64,000 nucleotides of DNA, from NCBI GenBank assembly GCA_905331475.1, contig CAJNYU010000551.1, positions 30,782 through 94,781 of the forward strand, given 5' to 3'. The DNA comes from Rotaria socialis (Eukaryota > Rotifera > Eurotatoria > Philodinida > Philodinidae). This document shows, piece by piece, positions 23,400 to 36,700 of the stretch; the stretch's first letter is position 1; each line of letters starts with the position of its first letter. Position numbers and translations under genes: made by a program. The notes beneath the pieces were generated by a model. The model saw only the letters and a list, made by a program, of their open reading frames with translations, was not told the DNA's origin and ran no database searches.

Positions 23400-24843
23400 A
23401 ACATAATGAATATTCTATACATTTATGTCTTTTGAGACTTCTAGTAATAGTGATCATTAGCTTTTTCTATGACGTTACTCTTTCCTCTGATTATGCTGTC
23501 TAAAAATCCATTGATTTGACCTTTCCATTTCTTGCCGACTATTTCTACAATTAATGAATACTTGACTTTTTTTCCTATTACAGGTATAGCTTACTATTCG
23601 ATTGGAATAGTTGTCTTTTCTTTTTTCTTCTGCGATCTTTTCTTTTCTCATTAATGTTGAAACAATTTTCTTCAGTCGTATCTAATTTGCAATTCATGTC
23701 GTTGTCGTCGTCTCACCAATGCCAATCACCATCATTTTATGTGAAAGTTAGCCCTTATGAGTATAGGGGCATATGTCGGTAGCGTGTCAAACTCTTCTAG
23801 CAGGATGTTACCTCCCGGGCTTGTATATTTAACAAAATTGACAATGTAAATCTATACGAAGACATAAAGAATAGAGAATCTACCTGATTTATTGATGTTG
23901 AAATGATCTGAATACTAGTAACATTTTTTTCTCTTCTGCTTCTTCTTCTTCTTCTTCTTCTTCTAATGCATTAACATCGAACATTCATTTAAAGCATAGG
24001 AGAGCGAAACACGAACAAGGAAGAAGAAGGGAGGAGCAGACATGCATCTATACACCCATAAAGCTGATCATAAATCAGGTGCACTCTCTCTCTCTCAATA
24101 AGTCGCCCCCAAGGAAGGAGAAAGACGATGAAGGGTTCGAAAAGAATTATTATGATCTTGACGACAGAATTGATTAGATCAATAAGGTAAGATCGTCATT
24201 GTCGTTTTGCTTTCACCTTCAGCACACGAATGCACGCACGCACACACACACATACATATAGTATATAATATACATGCATAAAAAAAAAGAAGAAATGGCA
24301 ATACAGTTTATTGTATGTATCAGTTTTTCTTTTTGCTAATCTATATTTCGTTTTTTTGATGGTGATACGTAGCAAAGTAAAGTAAAACAAGAAAAAAAAA
24401 GGAATTTAACTCTTAGTTTTATAAAAGATTTGATTGCAAAAGAATTCGAAGTATTATATCGAACTTTCACATGTTGACAAATATTCGTACTATCGTCAAT
24501 ATCTCCTCCTCCCCCCTCTGCTCGCTTCTACACTTTTATTCCTTTCTCTTTCTTTGTCGACGTGTTGCAAGTCGACTTGGCTGGTAATCGATCATAAACA
24601 GCCATTTCCAATAAAGTCGTCATTGTATATGTATGTGTATGTGCACATGCTTGCGCGATCACTCGCCAAGCCGTGACTTTGCCGTCGAGTCGATAACAAC
24701 ATGATCGGAACAAACATTCGAAATAAAAAATAGTGCAGGATAAAAAAGAACGTGAGAGTGACATAGAAATTTTTCTACCATCGTTTATCAGTTCTCTCGC
24801 CCTTGTTCCTATTCAGGCAAAGACAAGTAAAACAATCACAACC

Positions 24844-24869
24844 ATATATATATATATATATATATATAT
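24844..24869. repeat. (TA)n microsatellite
   Basis: Uninterrupted TA dinucleotide run upstream of the first CUX exon. Confidence 0.95.
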
Positions 24870-25096
24870 TGGCAGATGCAGGTGAACACATACATTTCTC
24901 TACCGATATACACACACACACACATGTTTTAAATTGAGAGTTATGCTGTAGGTGGAGTTATTGAACTCATGTAATGTGTATATAAATACGCTCTCTTATA
25001 GTTCTCTACTTTTATTTTTATTTTAGTACTTTTAATAGATGACAAATAGGTACTAGTCTATTCTAAATATATATATAGGAAAATTTCAGATGAACA

Positions 25097-28000
25097 ATGA
25101 CGACAACAAGTAAAAACAATGAATCAATAGTTAAACAATGGACTTCAATTGATTTGAAATCAATGCAGGTAAAGTGTTCTCTTCATATCTAAACAGTTCG
25201 TTCGTGTGTTGACATGACACATCAAACTATTATCTTCACCTTTCTTTTGTTCTTCGTCTTCTTCTTCTTTTATTTGTCAAGTGTTTCTCTATCTATCTTT
25301 TCGAGTTAGATTTCTTGATCAGTTCAGTAGAGAAAAAGAAAATGAACTGGGTGATCAACCTGTTGTGTAATAAAACAGTTTAACATAAAGCTTTGAAATA
25401 TCTATCAACATAAAATTTTAATATAAGTGCGTATTTATAATTATTTATTTTAAGTCTCAAAAAGAAAACGTTAGGTTTGTGAGAATAACCTTTTCGATAT
25501 TATGACACTTTTACTCATCGTATTGTTCGGTATGATTTTTAAATAAGTAACCTGTTTCACCTTATTCATTTAGGTGAAACAAATCGAAGAGGTAGCCGAC
25601 CTTCTTGTCTTTTCTTTTCTTTTCTTGTTCTTGTTCTTGTTCTTCTCTATTTCTCCGTTAGAGTTCGAGAACTAATCATGTAATCGTCACCGTTGACGCT
25701 CGATCTCTAGCTGGCTACATGTCGCATAATGATAATAGATCGGGTTCTATGCATAGCAATCGCTGTCGAAGAATATCCTTGTTCGACTGTTTTCCTTCTT
25801 CTTTGTTTTGTTGTTCTTCTATATTACTACTGTTCGCCTGTGATTAGGGTTCTCTCTTGCGCCTCCATCGCATCTCTCTATATCTCGCTCTCTTTCCTAA
25901 ACTACTACTTATTATGTTTGTCGGTGATGATGATGATACAGATAGAGATATCGTGTGTATTTGGTATCACGACAACGACAATATCCGTTAATAGTTCTGT
26001 CTTGGTGTTGCAATCGATTCTGTAAGTGTGCATATATATATATATTATGTATATATATATAGTGTGAACTATAAAAAAAAAAAGTAGTATGAGATATATA
26101 CGTGATGGAATTCAAAAAATAAGATTGAGTGATCGATGTCTAGAATAGAGTAGTTTGTTTGATAGATATATGTGAAGTTATTTTTTTTAACGAACGAAAG
26201 AAACAAAAGAAAATGGAGTTATTTCAATAATGATCGTTTTTACTAAAAGAAATATTGCCCATCTTTTTCTTATCCGTAGTTGTAAACATATGATAAATAA
26301 CCTGAATGAATGATCGACATCAGTGAATGAATGAATCCAAGCATATACATATAGACTATATTGGTATGTATTTTGAGGTAAAACTAGAAAGTTGAAAAAT
26401 TGCATCTTGTGTATATGTGTTTGTCCGCGATGATTGATCTTAGAAGTATATCGTTGATGTGTGGTGAAACTTGGCGTCATGTTTATTGGTACATCCCACG
26501 GAGCACTTCGTACTTGGATATTGACACACTCATCATAGAAGAGAAGATAAGAAGAACTGCAACTGAGACGAATATCTCTTTGCAGCTCTCTCTCTCTCTC
26601 TCTCTCTCTTGACTTGTTCGTTTATCAACCTAAAAGAAATAAAGAAATGCGACATTGACTTGAGTAGCAGCACCATAAGACATCGCTGATTTCCTCCTTG
26701 AGAAGAGATGCCGTGCCTAATCTATATCAATCAACTCTCCCTCTTTTTTTTCCCGAAAGACTCGACAAGTAAACCTAATCTTGAATTGACAACATCCAGC
26801 TTTGTTATTCCGCTTTTCTCTTTCTCTCATTGAAACATCTATCTATACTATGTATATATATATATATATTTATATGTATATATATATATGTGTGTATGTA
26901 TGTTGCAAAAGATATTGTCAACAACAAACAACTAATGATCCATGATCGTTAATTATGATCATTTCTACTAGTGACGACAGACAATTTTGTCTGTATATAA
27001 ATATGCATGTGCGCTCATCACATGTACAGTTGTATCAATAAACGAATTGAGCGAGAAAATTGTCAGTGAACATAATGTCAAAAAGAAACCCGAAGAAAAA
27101 AAGGGAAAGCAATAAAACAAATCACTTTCGGAGCCGACAACTGAGAAACAATCGATTAATTGTAGATGATGACACGACACGATACACATATTGGCGCAAG
27201 ATGGTACCCGGGTGTATTGTCTATATAGATATATAGTTCACTGAGAATGGTGTATGCTTGCGCGTGTACACGAGATGCATTATTTTTTCTTCTCTTTTTC
27301 TTGCCTCGTTTAATATTTTTTGTTCCACTTATTATCAAATATTATCAATTTTGTATTGTATGATTGAAAATATGTTTATCAATGTAAATGATTGAATATA
27401 ATTATTAAATAGAATAATATTATTCTTTTCTTTTTTATCTTTCTAGCATGATTTAGACGTGACAACAATTGAAATAGTCAGTTGTGCTGATGAAAGTGAT
27501 CAATCAAGAAGAAAATTGGTTGAATTAACTCGAGATTTTAAGAAAAATGCGAATGAGGTAGGTGGATCCTCTTATTTCTTTCTCTATCCTCCATTTTTAA
27601 TTGATCATTAAATAGGCAAAAACGAGAAAGACAGGTACTCGTGATCATCAGTCGTGTATAAGTGCGTGTGTAAGCGGACAGAATTTTTCTTCTATTGTCT
27701 CTTTTTATTTTGAGCTACAGAACGTGATCATCTGTAAGATAGACTGATCGTTCGACAGCTCTCATCATAATAATCATCATCATCATCATCATCATCATCA
27801 TAATCATCATTTTCTTCATGTTCTTCTTTTTTCCCTTCGAAGCAAGATTGCACTTCCTGGACTACCATCGTTTATGCAGGTGTATAGTTGAACTAATTTG
27901 CGTGTATGTATCTGTCTTGTTTGTCGGACTAACTTGTGTCTATTCGTCGTTTTATTTTACGCACGATCTCACAGTAACAATACACTCCGTTATAGTGCGG

Positions 28001-30743
28001 TAGTGACATATAGATTCCGACAATAACAATAGCTCATCTGATTTAGAAACATTTTCCTTTTCTCTTTTCTTTCATATACAATATATACAGGAAATACAAG
28101 GCGAAAGGATCAATTTGTATGTAAAGGTGTCCCCATTTAGTTCAATGAATTGAATATCGTTGAAAGGACAAGATCGGATTACAACAAGAAAGGAGAAGAA
28201 GAAGAAGAAGAAGAAGAAGAAGAAGAAAAAACCCGCCGAAATTCATCGTTCATTTAGAGTTGACACTGATGCGATCGGCCGAAAAAGTTCAGCAATAAAC
28301 AAATCGAGCTATTATTATGATTACATAAGTACATATAGAAGAAGAAAAAAAAACAAATTATTATAGTAAAAGAACGTGATAAACAACAAAAACGTCTTTC
28401 GTTATTACAATAAAAGTAAATTTTTATATACTGCTACTGCTGCTGCTGTTGCTGTTATTTTTCTTTCTTCTTGCATCAATGATCAACTCTTTTACTTTTA
28501 AAATAGAATTCTTCGATACATTTAATTCTTCCGCATTCTTCATTCATGAACATATATTGTTGATTTTCAAATTGAACGAGTTAGATCTTTAGCATACATT
28601 CAGCATCTGCTCACACTCTCCTTTTTTTCTCTCTTAAGCACACCTCAACTACCACCACTCCATTCATTCATTTGCAAAAATCATTACATACACTTTCCAT
28701 TTGCCGCTTTCATGCGGTGCACCTATGCTGCTACTCTTGTTCTAATTTGTTAAAGTGAAATAAAAGTCGATCAGCGATAAGTAACAGCAGTCAAACTACC
28801 TATGTGCGTCGCGTCACAAAGGTGATAATCAAATTTCATTTCTATATTTCAATTGAATATGTCTTGAACATTAGGGGGCGAAAATTGATTTTTCTTTCCT
28901 GACTAACTATACACACCTCATACACCTCATTAGGATGACTTGTCAATCATATACAAGAGAGTCTGTTCTTAACGTGTGATTTATTGCTGTTTGAAACGTG
29001 CTTCATATGTGCACTCGTGTGCAAAGATCTTTGATCTTCTGTTTCTTTTTCTTTCTTGTTTGCAATGAAGACTGAACTTGATGAAGAAGTCAATTCCATC
29101 TCATATACAACATACACTCGACTTCAATCGAGGGGAGAGAGAGAGAGAGAGAGACACGGAGTTTTTTTTGTCTCTTTCTGTATCTATCATCTCCAGCAAC
29201 ATCACTATAGTCTTTAATTGTGTCTCGTTTTTCCTCGCCTCCTGATCATCACCCGGTAATGACACAGTAGAATAGTCTCCTCTGAGTCTGTGCGTGATGA
29301 CAGACCGTCTGTCTGCGTGCGATTGAGCAGAGAAACACAAAAAAACCTTTTTTCAACTCTCTCTCTCTCTCCCTCTGTTGTTCTATAATCCCTCTACGGA
29401 ATGACAAACTAGCGGCCTATCATTTGGCTAATGTAGCTTCTCCAAAGTAGTTCCGATACATTCGATTCTTTTCATGTATATATAGAGAGAAAGAGAGATC
29501 TATATATTTGTGTGTGTGTATGTATGTATGTATGTGCCTGTGCGCGCATACACGCCCCCTTAGCGGGCGACGATTTGTATTATTCATCATTATTTCTTCA
29601 CTCATCGTTCACGTTAAAGGAAATGAGCGAATGAAACAGAAAGACTTCAGTTCATCTTATACGCATTCACGATGACAAGAAAGAAGAGAGAGAGAGAGAG
29701 AGAGAAAGAAAGAAAAGAGACATGATTTACATATTCAATAGGCGGAGCGACAACCATTATGTTTCTTTCTTATACTTTGATCATCATCATCTTACTACTT
29801 CTACCTGGTGTTTTCTTTTCAATAGATGAGAGAAAAGCTTCTTCGAAGCGCTCGATGAATAGAGAGCGAATGTGCACACAGGCGCATACACAACATACGG
29901 TGTGTTGAATTATGTCAAATCTTGTTTAGGTTGATGACTTTTCACTGCTCCCTCGGTCTCTCTCTCACTCTCTTTCCATTTTCCTGAAATTTTAATCAGA
30001 CAGCATCTCCTGAATGACGAGAAGAAAGGAAGGTGAAAGACAAAGAGGGAATAGAAGAAGAAGAAATACTTAAAGAATGTCTTGGTCGGTGCGTCAACGA
30101 CTAAGTCGGATCTACATCAGAACTAATCACAAACAAGGGTCAATTTCCTCTTTCGTAATTGATTTTCTTCTTCTTTTTTTTATACTTCTTCGCATTCTTA
30201 TTCTTCTACATTACTTCTTTTCTATTCTGTTAGGTGGTAAAAAGTCGATGCGCGTGCGTTCGTCCCTGCTAGTCACACATATAAATGGAGATTCTAATTA
30301 GACGTGATCATTCGATATCATGATCTCGTCCTTCTCTCTCTCTCTCTCACTCGCTCTGCCCTCCTCTGTCGCGTGTATCGAGTCGTCGTTGTCGTTGTCG
30401 TTGGTAAAAGAGTAATAGTAGTGAACTCTAGTTGATTACTTTTGGTGCCCATCGGCACGCAACTCTTCCGATGAGAAAATCGAACACCCGCGCGCTCCTC
30501 CAATTACATATAAAAACCAATCAGAAAATAGAGAATCATTCCTTTTTTTCTTTTTATGTCCTTTGTTGTTTCTTGTCTTTTACTACTTTCTGTCTGTCTC
30601 CACTTCAGGTGATTGAACCACTTTGAATGAACACATTCGTCAAACGAGTAAAAAGTGTTGCTAAAAAATTTTTAAACTTAAAGTGATTTCTTTTTTTGTT
30701 TGAGTTGATGCCGCACTACCGTCACGTATAAGAATATGAATGC

Positions 30744-30777
<34 letters not shown>

Positions 30778-33700
30778 ATACACCTGTATATATGATAAAT
30801 GCCTCGCAGGGATGTAAGGAAGTGAGCTAACCGATCATAATAACAACGATAGTAGAGCCTTAGTGCCTAATATTCTTTGTCGATCTGCATCACCACCGGT
30901 GCGTGTGCGTCGATCTTAGTAATGAAAAATTCTTTTTCGACGCTTCTTTATTTGTTTTTAAGGTTTCTCTTTAGCGGATGATTAAAATACAAAACGTTTC
31001 CGATCATATTCGTCTTAAATATTTTTTCTCTTTTCTCCTTCTCACATCTAAATTCTTTTTTTATTATAGCAAAAGTGTGTGTAAGTGAATCGTGCGCCAG
31101 TTAATCGACACGAACGCAATGTAATGCAATGCATTTTGCGTTTCTATATGCGTGTGTCTATATGTGTGTTCATTTCATTTTGTTTGAATAAACATTGTGA
31201 GACTTCCGTTGCCGGCATCTCACCCGATGATTGCTAATAGAGAAAAAGACAAGTGACGTTCGCTCATATAGAATAAACGCAATGATGATTGAAATTTTTT
31301 TCTCTTTCTATATCTATCTTTTCATTTCTATATATTTATGCTCAAGAATAAAATATTCATAACACAAAACGATGTGCGACAGACTCCTGTTGTCACTCTC
31401 TTTAGTCTTCTTCTATGTCTCTTTCTCGTCTTTGTGCGTTCTGCTCTTATGGTCGGTTAATAAGAGAAGGCAAAAAAGAATGCCTATACCTTTATAGAAA
31501 AAGAGACAGATAGAGAGAAAGAGAAAAATAATTCGCGATTGGTCTTCGCCAATGATTGGCCGAGAATTGATCGTATTGTGCAATTTTTGGACAAATAATA
31601 GAGAGAGCGAGAGACAGAGAGAAAGAAATAGAAAGACACAAATATAGCACGCGATTTTATATTCTCGTTTAGTAAACACCTGCTTCGATCTAGTGAGTAT
31701 AAAGAAGTAAAAAAAAAAGAAATCTATCTATCACCTGTCTCGTCTTCCTCTTTCATAAACGAGTGCGATAGATAGACGACGGCACGCATAGCCCTCTTGA
31801 AAAAAAATAGAATTGAGAGAGAGAGAGAGAGAGAGAGGGAGAGTAAGAAAACCGACCGACACCTTATCATCATCATCATCATCATCATCATCATTTCTTA
31901 TGCGATATTCTCTTTCTAATCATCATCGTCATCATCATCCCTACTAGTGTCTGTGAGCTGAGTTACAAAAAAAAAGAAGAAATTGCTACCTCTTGTTAAG
32001 CACACACTTATACTGTAAATCGATAACAACATCATATCTTCGACATTTCTTCATCTTTTTCTTCTTTACATAGAAGTGTTGACTTTGTCACTTGTGTCTG
32101 TTAGGATGTGCGCAAATCCATTACACCTATATTAAAATCGTTCCAGATCGAAATAGATACTTTATCAAAACAAAGCAAATTAACTGAAGAAACTCTTTTA
32201 AAAATTTATCAACATTTAAGTGAATTACCAGGTATGATTAAATATCTTTTCTCTCTGTTCTCCTTTTATCTTTTTAACATGCTTTTTTTTCTTCTTCTTT
32301 ACTTTAGTTAAAGATCCGGTGCCAATTCTTGAGTACACTCAAACATTACAGACAGGATTAGAGAAAGTGTCTGATTTAGCAGCACAAAATCAAAATTTAA
32401 AAGAAATATTAAGTAAAAAATAGAGATAATTTTTGTTCAAAATAATTTTTCAATCAAATTTATTTATAGACGAATTAGCTCATGTCAAAAGTCAAGGTAA
32501 AGAAAAGAAGAGATTTTTTTCCAACAGAATAAAAGAATCTAAAAATAATAATAATAGAATTGACAATCAAGCAATTACGTGATAAAATCAAAGATTTGGA
32601 AAAAAAACCAGAAGTAATCATACAGGTAACATTTTACATTTATTTTCTCTTTCTTCTTCTTCTTCTTCTTCTTCTTCTATGCCTTTATAAATATAGTAAA
32701 AGAGAAATTTCACTTCGATTATATAAAAGAATAATAAAATTGAAGTAAATTTTTAAAAGACCCTAACTGGGTAGAAGCAAATTTTCTCTTTTTTGTTCTT
32801 CTATATTCAATAGGATAAAAATCTCAAGTCTAAGATAATAGTTATTCTTTCCTTTTGAAAAGAATCTTTATTGAAATGATTTTTTCTTTTCTATTTCTAG
32901 CAACACATCAAAGACAAAGAAGACTTCCAACATATCTTCGGTATACAATATCGCCTTTTTTTTCTCTCTTGTGTTTTTATTTGAAACTGATAAGAGAATC
33001 ATCTCTACATAAATAAATTTTATATTTTGTTACTTTTGGTTACATTACGTTTTTCTTTTTACTTTTGTCTAGCTGATAAAGACCATCAATTTGATCTTAT
33101 TAAAAAATATGCACACATGGAAATGCATCAATCAGTATTAGATCATCCTATACATCAAGATATCTTCGAATATAAACTTAAACAAGACGATACAACTAAT
33201 CTGTTTTCATCCAATAATCAAGAACAAATGAATAAGGTAAATCATCAATTTCTATTTTAGCTATCTTGTGATAGATAGAAAAAAAGAATTTTTACTTTTA
33301 CTTTTACTTTTTTTTTACTTCTTATTTATTCATTAGCAAACATCAAATGCAGAACGATATTTATGTGAAGATTTTGAAAAAAACCGGGTAACAAATAATA
33401 AATCTGATGAATTGATGATTTCACAAGAAGAAATAGAACGGAAATTACGTGAAAAACTTGAGCTTGAATTGGCAGCTAAAGAATGTAAAATAGTTACACT
33501 TGTTGATGAAGCACAAAAATTACAATCAACATTGATTAAAATTAAAGAAAATTCTTTTACACAGGTAGAAAAAATATTTTCATTGAATGAAAGAACTTGT
33601 CGGTTCTTCTTTCTTCTCTCTCCTTTTTGCTTCAATGAATTATACTGTTATTTTTATTTTGGCAGATTTCTGATCTTGAAAATGTGTTAAGTGAAAAAGA

Positions 33701-36700
33701 AAAGTTAATTGCACAACTGGAAAATAAATTACAAACTCAAGCCGATTACGATGAAATCAAACGAGAATTGACGTCAGTAACGGATTTTTATATTATAAGG
33801 ATGAACAACATTCTTATCTACTTTTTTTCTTCTTCTTTTCTTTTCCTCTATTAGTGTGTTGAAATCAATTGAATTTCCACGAACAAATCGTTCCAATGAT
33901 GATCAAACAGAAAGTCTACCAAAAAAATCTTTCGAAACATTACTATTAGAAAAAGACCGATCTTTACAAGATGAACAGACACAAATCAAAATGTCACAAA
34001 TTGATTCCGAAAGTAAGTTCAACTAATCCCTCTAACACAGCACATTGTTTGATTGGCTATTGTCTATTTTTAACCATGCTTTCAATCATATGACAAGAAA
34101 GCAAACTAATAATAATAATGATAATTGATGTTCGACTTTTCTCTATGCATGCTATTACAACTTATCTATCACGTTTTCTAGGTAATACTAATCATCATCA
34201 ACTTCAACATTCATGCCGCCATTGTACTTCTCCATGTTTGCACCGAACAAATGCGCCATATATACCTGTACCATCGTATCTATCCTCATCTGCTTCTTCA
34301 TCATCAAATTCGTCGTCTTCTCCTTCATCACCTTCTCAGATTTATTTAAAACCTCCTCAACAATCAACATTAAATTGTAATGGTATTGATGAGCCATCAA
34401 AAAAAATGATTCCATGTATACCAACGTCCCTTTCATTAATAGCAACAACAACAACAACAACAACAACAAAAGGAAATCTTCAATCGTGCAATTCTTTTAC
34501 AAATTCAACAAATTCAAAGTATCCATCGTTGACAACATCATGTTCAACTATGGTTACACCAACTGCTTCGCTTCTTTCATCAGTAACAACAACTACATTA
34601 ACGCCGTCCAATCTCTTTCCAGGTAAAAAGACACAAATAGATGAAAGAAATGTCCAATAAAATCATTCTTTAGGTCATCACCTTTCATCCGTCCAATGTA
34701 CAAAACTTCATTGTCCGCCAACATCATCGTGGAGTCCACCATTATCTTCGTCATCAGGTGTATCTAGTATAGCTACAACATCTACAGATAATCGAACAGT
34801 AATGAAATCTTCTAAACAAACATCACCTAAGCCATCACCATCACCAACTGTACTTGTACCATCGACATGTTCAACTGCAGTCACACCAAATAACGCAAGT
34901 GTACTTGAACCACTCGATACAACCTATGTTGCTAATGTTGTACGAAAACTTCTTGCACAACATAATATAGGTCAACGTATATTTGCAAGATATATACTGA
35001 GTTTATCACAAGGTACTGTTAGTGAACTATTGTCGAAACCAAAATGTTGGTCAAAATTAACTGAAAAAGGAAAAGAAAGTTATCGAAAAATGTGGTGTTG
35101 GGCTAATTCCGAAGAAAGTATATTAACATTAAAGAGTATTAGTCCACGCAAAGGTATGAATAATCGTAAGTAGACAAAACAAAGAAAACATATGCCAATA
35201 AATCATTTTAATGAAAAACAAAAACTCGTTTTGCTAATTAAATAGGTTCAAAAGATAATCCGTATCCAGCTATGAGCACGAAACATACTGATCCAGCAAC
35301 TCATCAAAAAATTGTTCAAATCTTAGCTGATGCTCAAAAACAACAAATAGCAGCAGCAGTTGCTGCCGCTGCTGCAGCTGCTGTAAATAAAATAAAAATA
35401 TTTTCCTATTGACTTTGAAAAATTCAAATTTATTTTTTTAAATTTTAGGGTCAAAAACATTTACTATCACCCTGTAGTTCCTTTCCTAATGATGTCTCTA
35501 ATACAAACCTTTCCATAGATCAATTCGAATCAAAATCTTCATCCTCTTCTTCGAACTCTTCATCAGCAAATTCCTCGCCAATGAATTCTCCATCGCACGA
35601 ACCCGTACCATCTGATCAGCAACCATTTTTACTTCCTGTTCCACCACCACCACCACCCCCGTCATCATCCACAACAACAACACCATCATCATTATCAATG
35701 CTGTCCGCATTTGTTCCATCATTACTAATGCGTACAGCAAACAGTTTCAATACAGACAAAACAACCAACAATCTTCTCGATTGTTCAACATCATCACCAT
35801 TCAGTTTACTTCGTCATCAACCAGATAATTATCGAAATTGGCTTATGTTACAAGAAATTTTTCGTAATAATGATTTAATGAAACAATTTCAACCACGAAC
35901 AAATGAAAACGACGATGAAAGCGATCAAGAGAACGATGATAATAATAATAATAATAATAACAATGATGATGATGAAAATTCAAATGATGAAAATTCAAAT
36001 GATGATGATGATGATGATATGGACGATGAAAATCCTACAAGTTCAGATGAAATTCCACTTGATTTAAGTATGAAAATGGACGGAAATCAACATGATATGG
36101 AACAAACATCAATTAAAGTATCCAACAGTAAACAGCCCATATCAACAAAACATACTAAAACCGCCTTAGCACCATTACGTGAACAAGATACATCAAAGTA
36201 TCGTTATATCAATACAATGGAATTAGTACAAACCGTTAAAGATATTCTCAGTCGTTATAGTATATCACAACGACATTTTGGAGAAAAAATTCTCGGACTA
36301 TCTCAGGGAAGTGTTAGGTAAGAAAGCTTTTGCTCATCTAAATTTAAGAAAAATAAAATCCATTCTCTCGATTTTAGTGATATTCTCGCTCGACCAAAAC
36401 AATGGGAATTATTAACACAAAAAGGTCGTGAACCATTTCTTCGTATGCGTCTTTTTCTTGATGATCCCAATGCTATAAAACAGCTTGTTCAAACAGTTAC
36501 AACAGCGCCACCAATTATCTCATCATCACCGTCAGCTGTCACCACGCCGCCAACAACAACAACAAATTCAATATTAATGCCAACATTTTGTCCACCATCT
36601 ATAATACCATCATCATCAATTCTAGCAAACAGTTCGTCATTAAATGGCTATCATACAAACAAATTATTAACACTAGATAATTCAACTGATTCACAATCAA

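Larger units (their letters stand above)
22952..25096. other. Spacer upstream of CUX with microsatellites
   Basis: No coding sequence recognised. It holds (AAGT)n at 23365-23399, a (TTC)n run at about 23937-23963, (CA)n near 24240-24250 and (TA)n at 24844-24869. The CUX promoter or a 5' UTR exon presumably lies at its right end. Confidence 0.55.
27558..32104 (+). other. 4.5-kb microsatellite-rich intron of CUX
   Basis: Second intron of the CUX gene. It carries many simple repeats, including (CAT)n at 27773-27801 and 31867-31895, (GAA)n at 28194-28228, (TA)n at 30745-30774, and (GA)n at 29135-29153, 29682-29704 and 31815-31837. Short open frames in it are repeat translations. Long first introns of developmental regulators often hold enhancers, but none is identifiable here. 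Confidence 0.8.

Noticed and set aside
23365-31895. CRISPR-like or telomeric arrays among the tandem repeats
   Set aside because: All are simple 2-4 bp microsatellites without spacers; no telomere-type G-rich array is present.
34118-34181. Separate start codon for a short CUX isoform in the frame at 34118
   Set aside because: The ATG lies in an intron; exon 11 joins exon 12 in phase and there is no promoter evidence.
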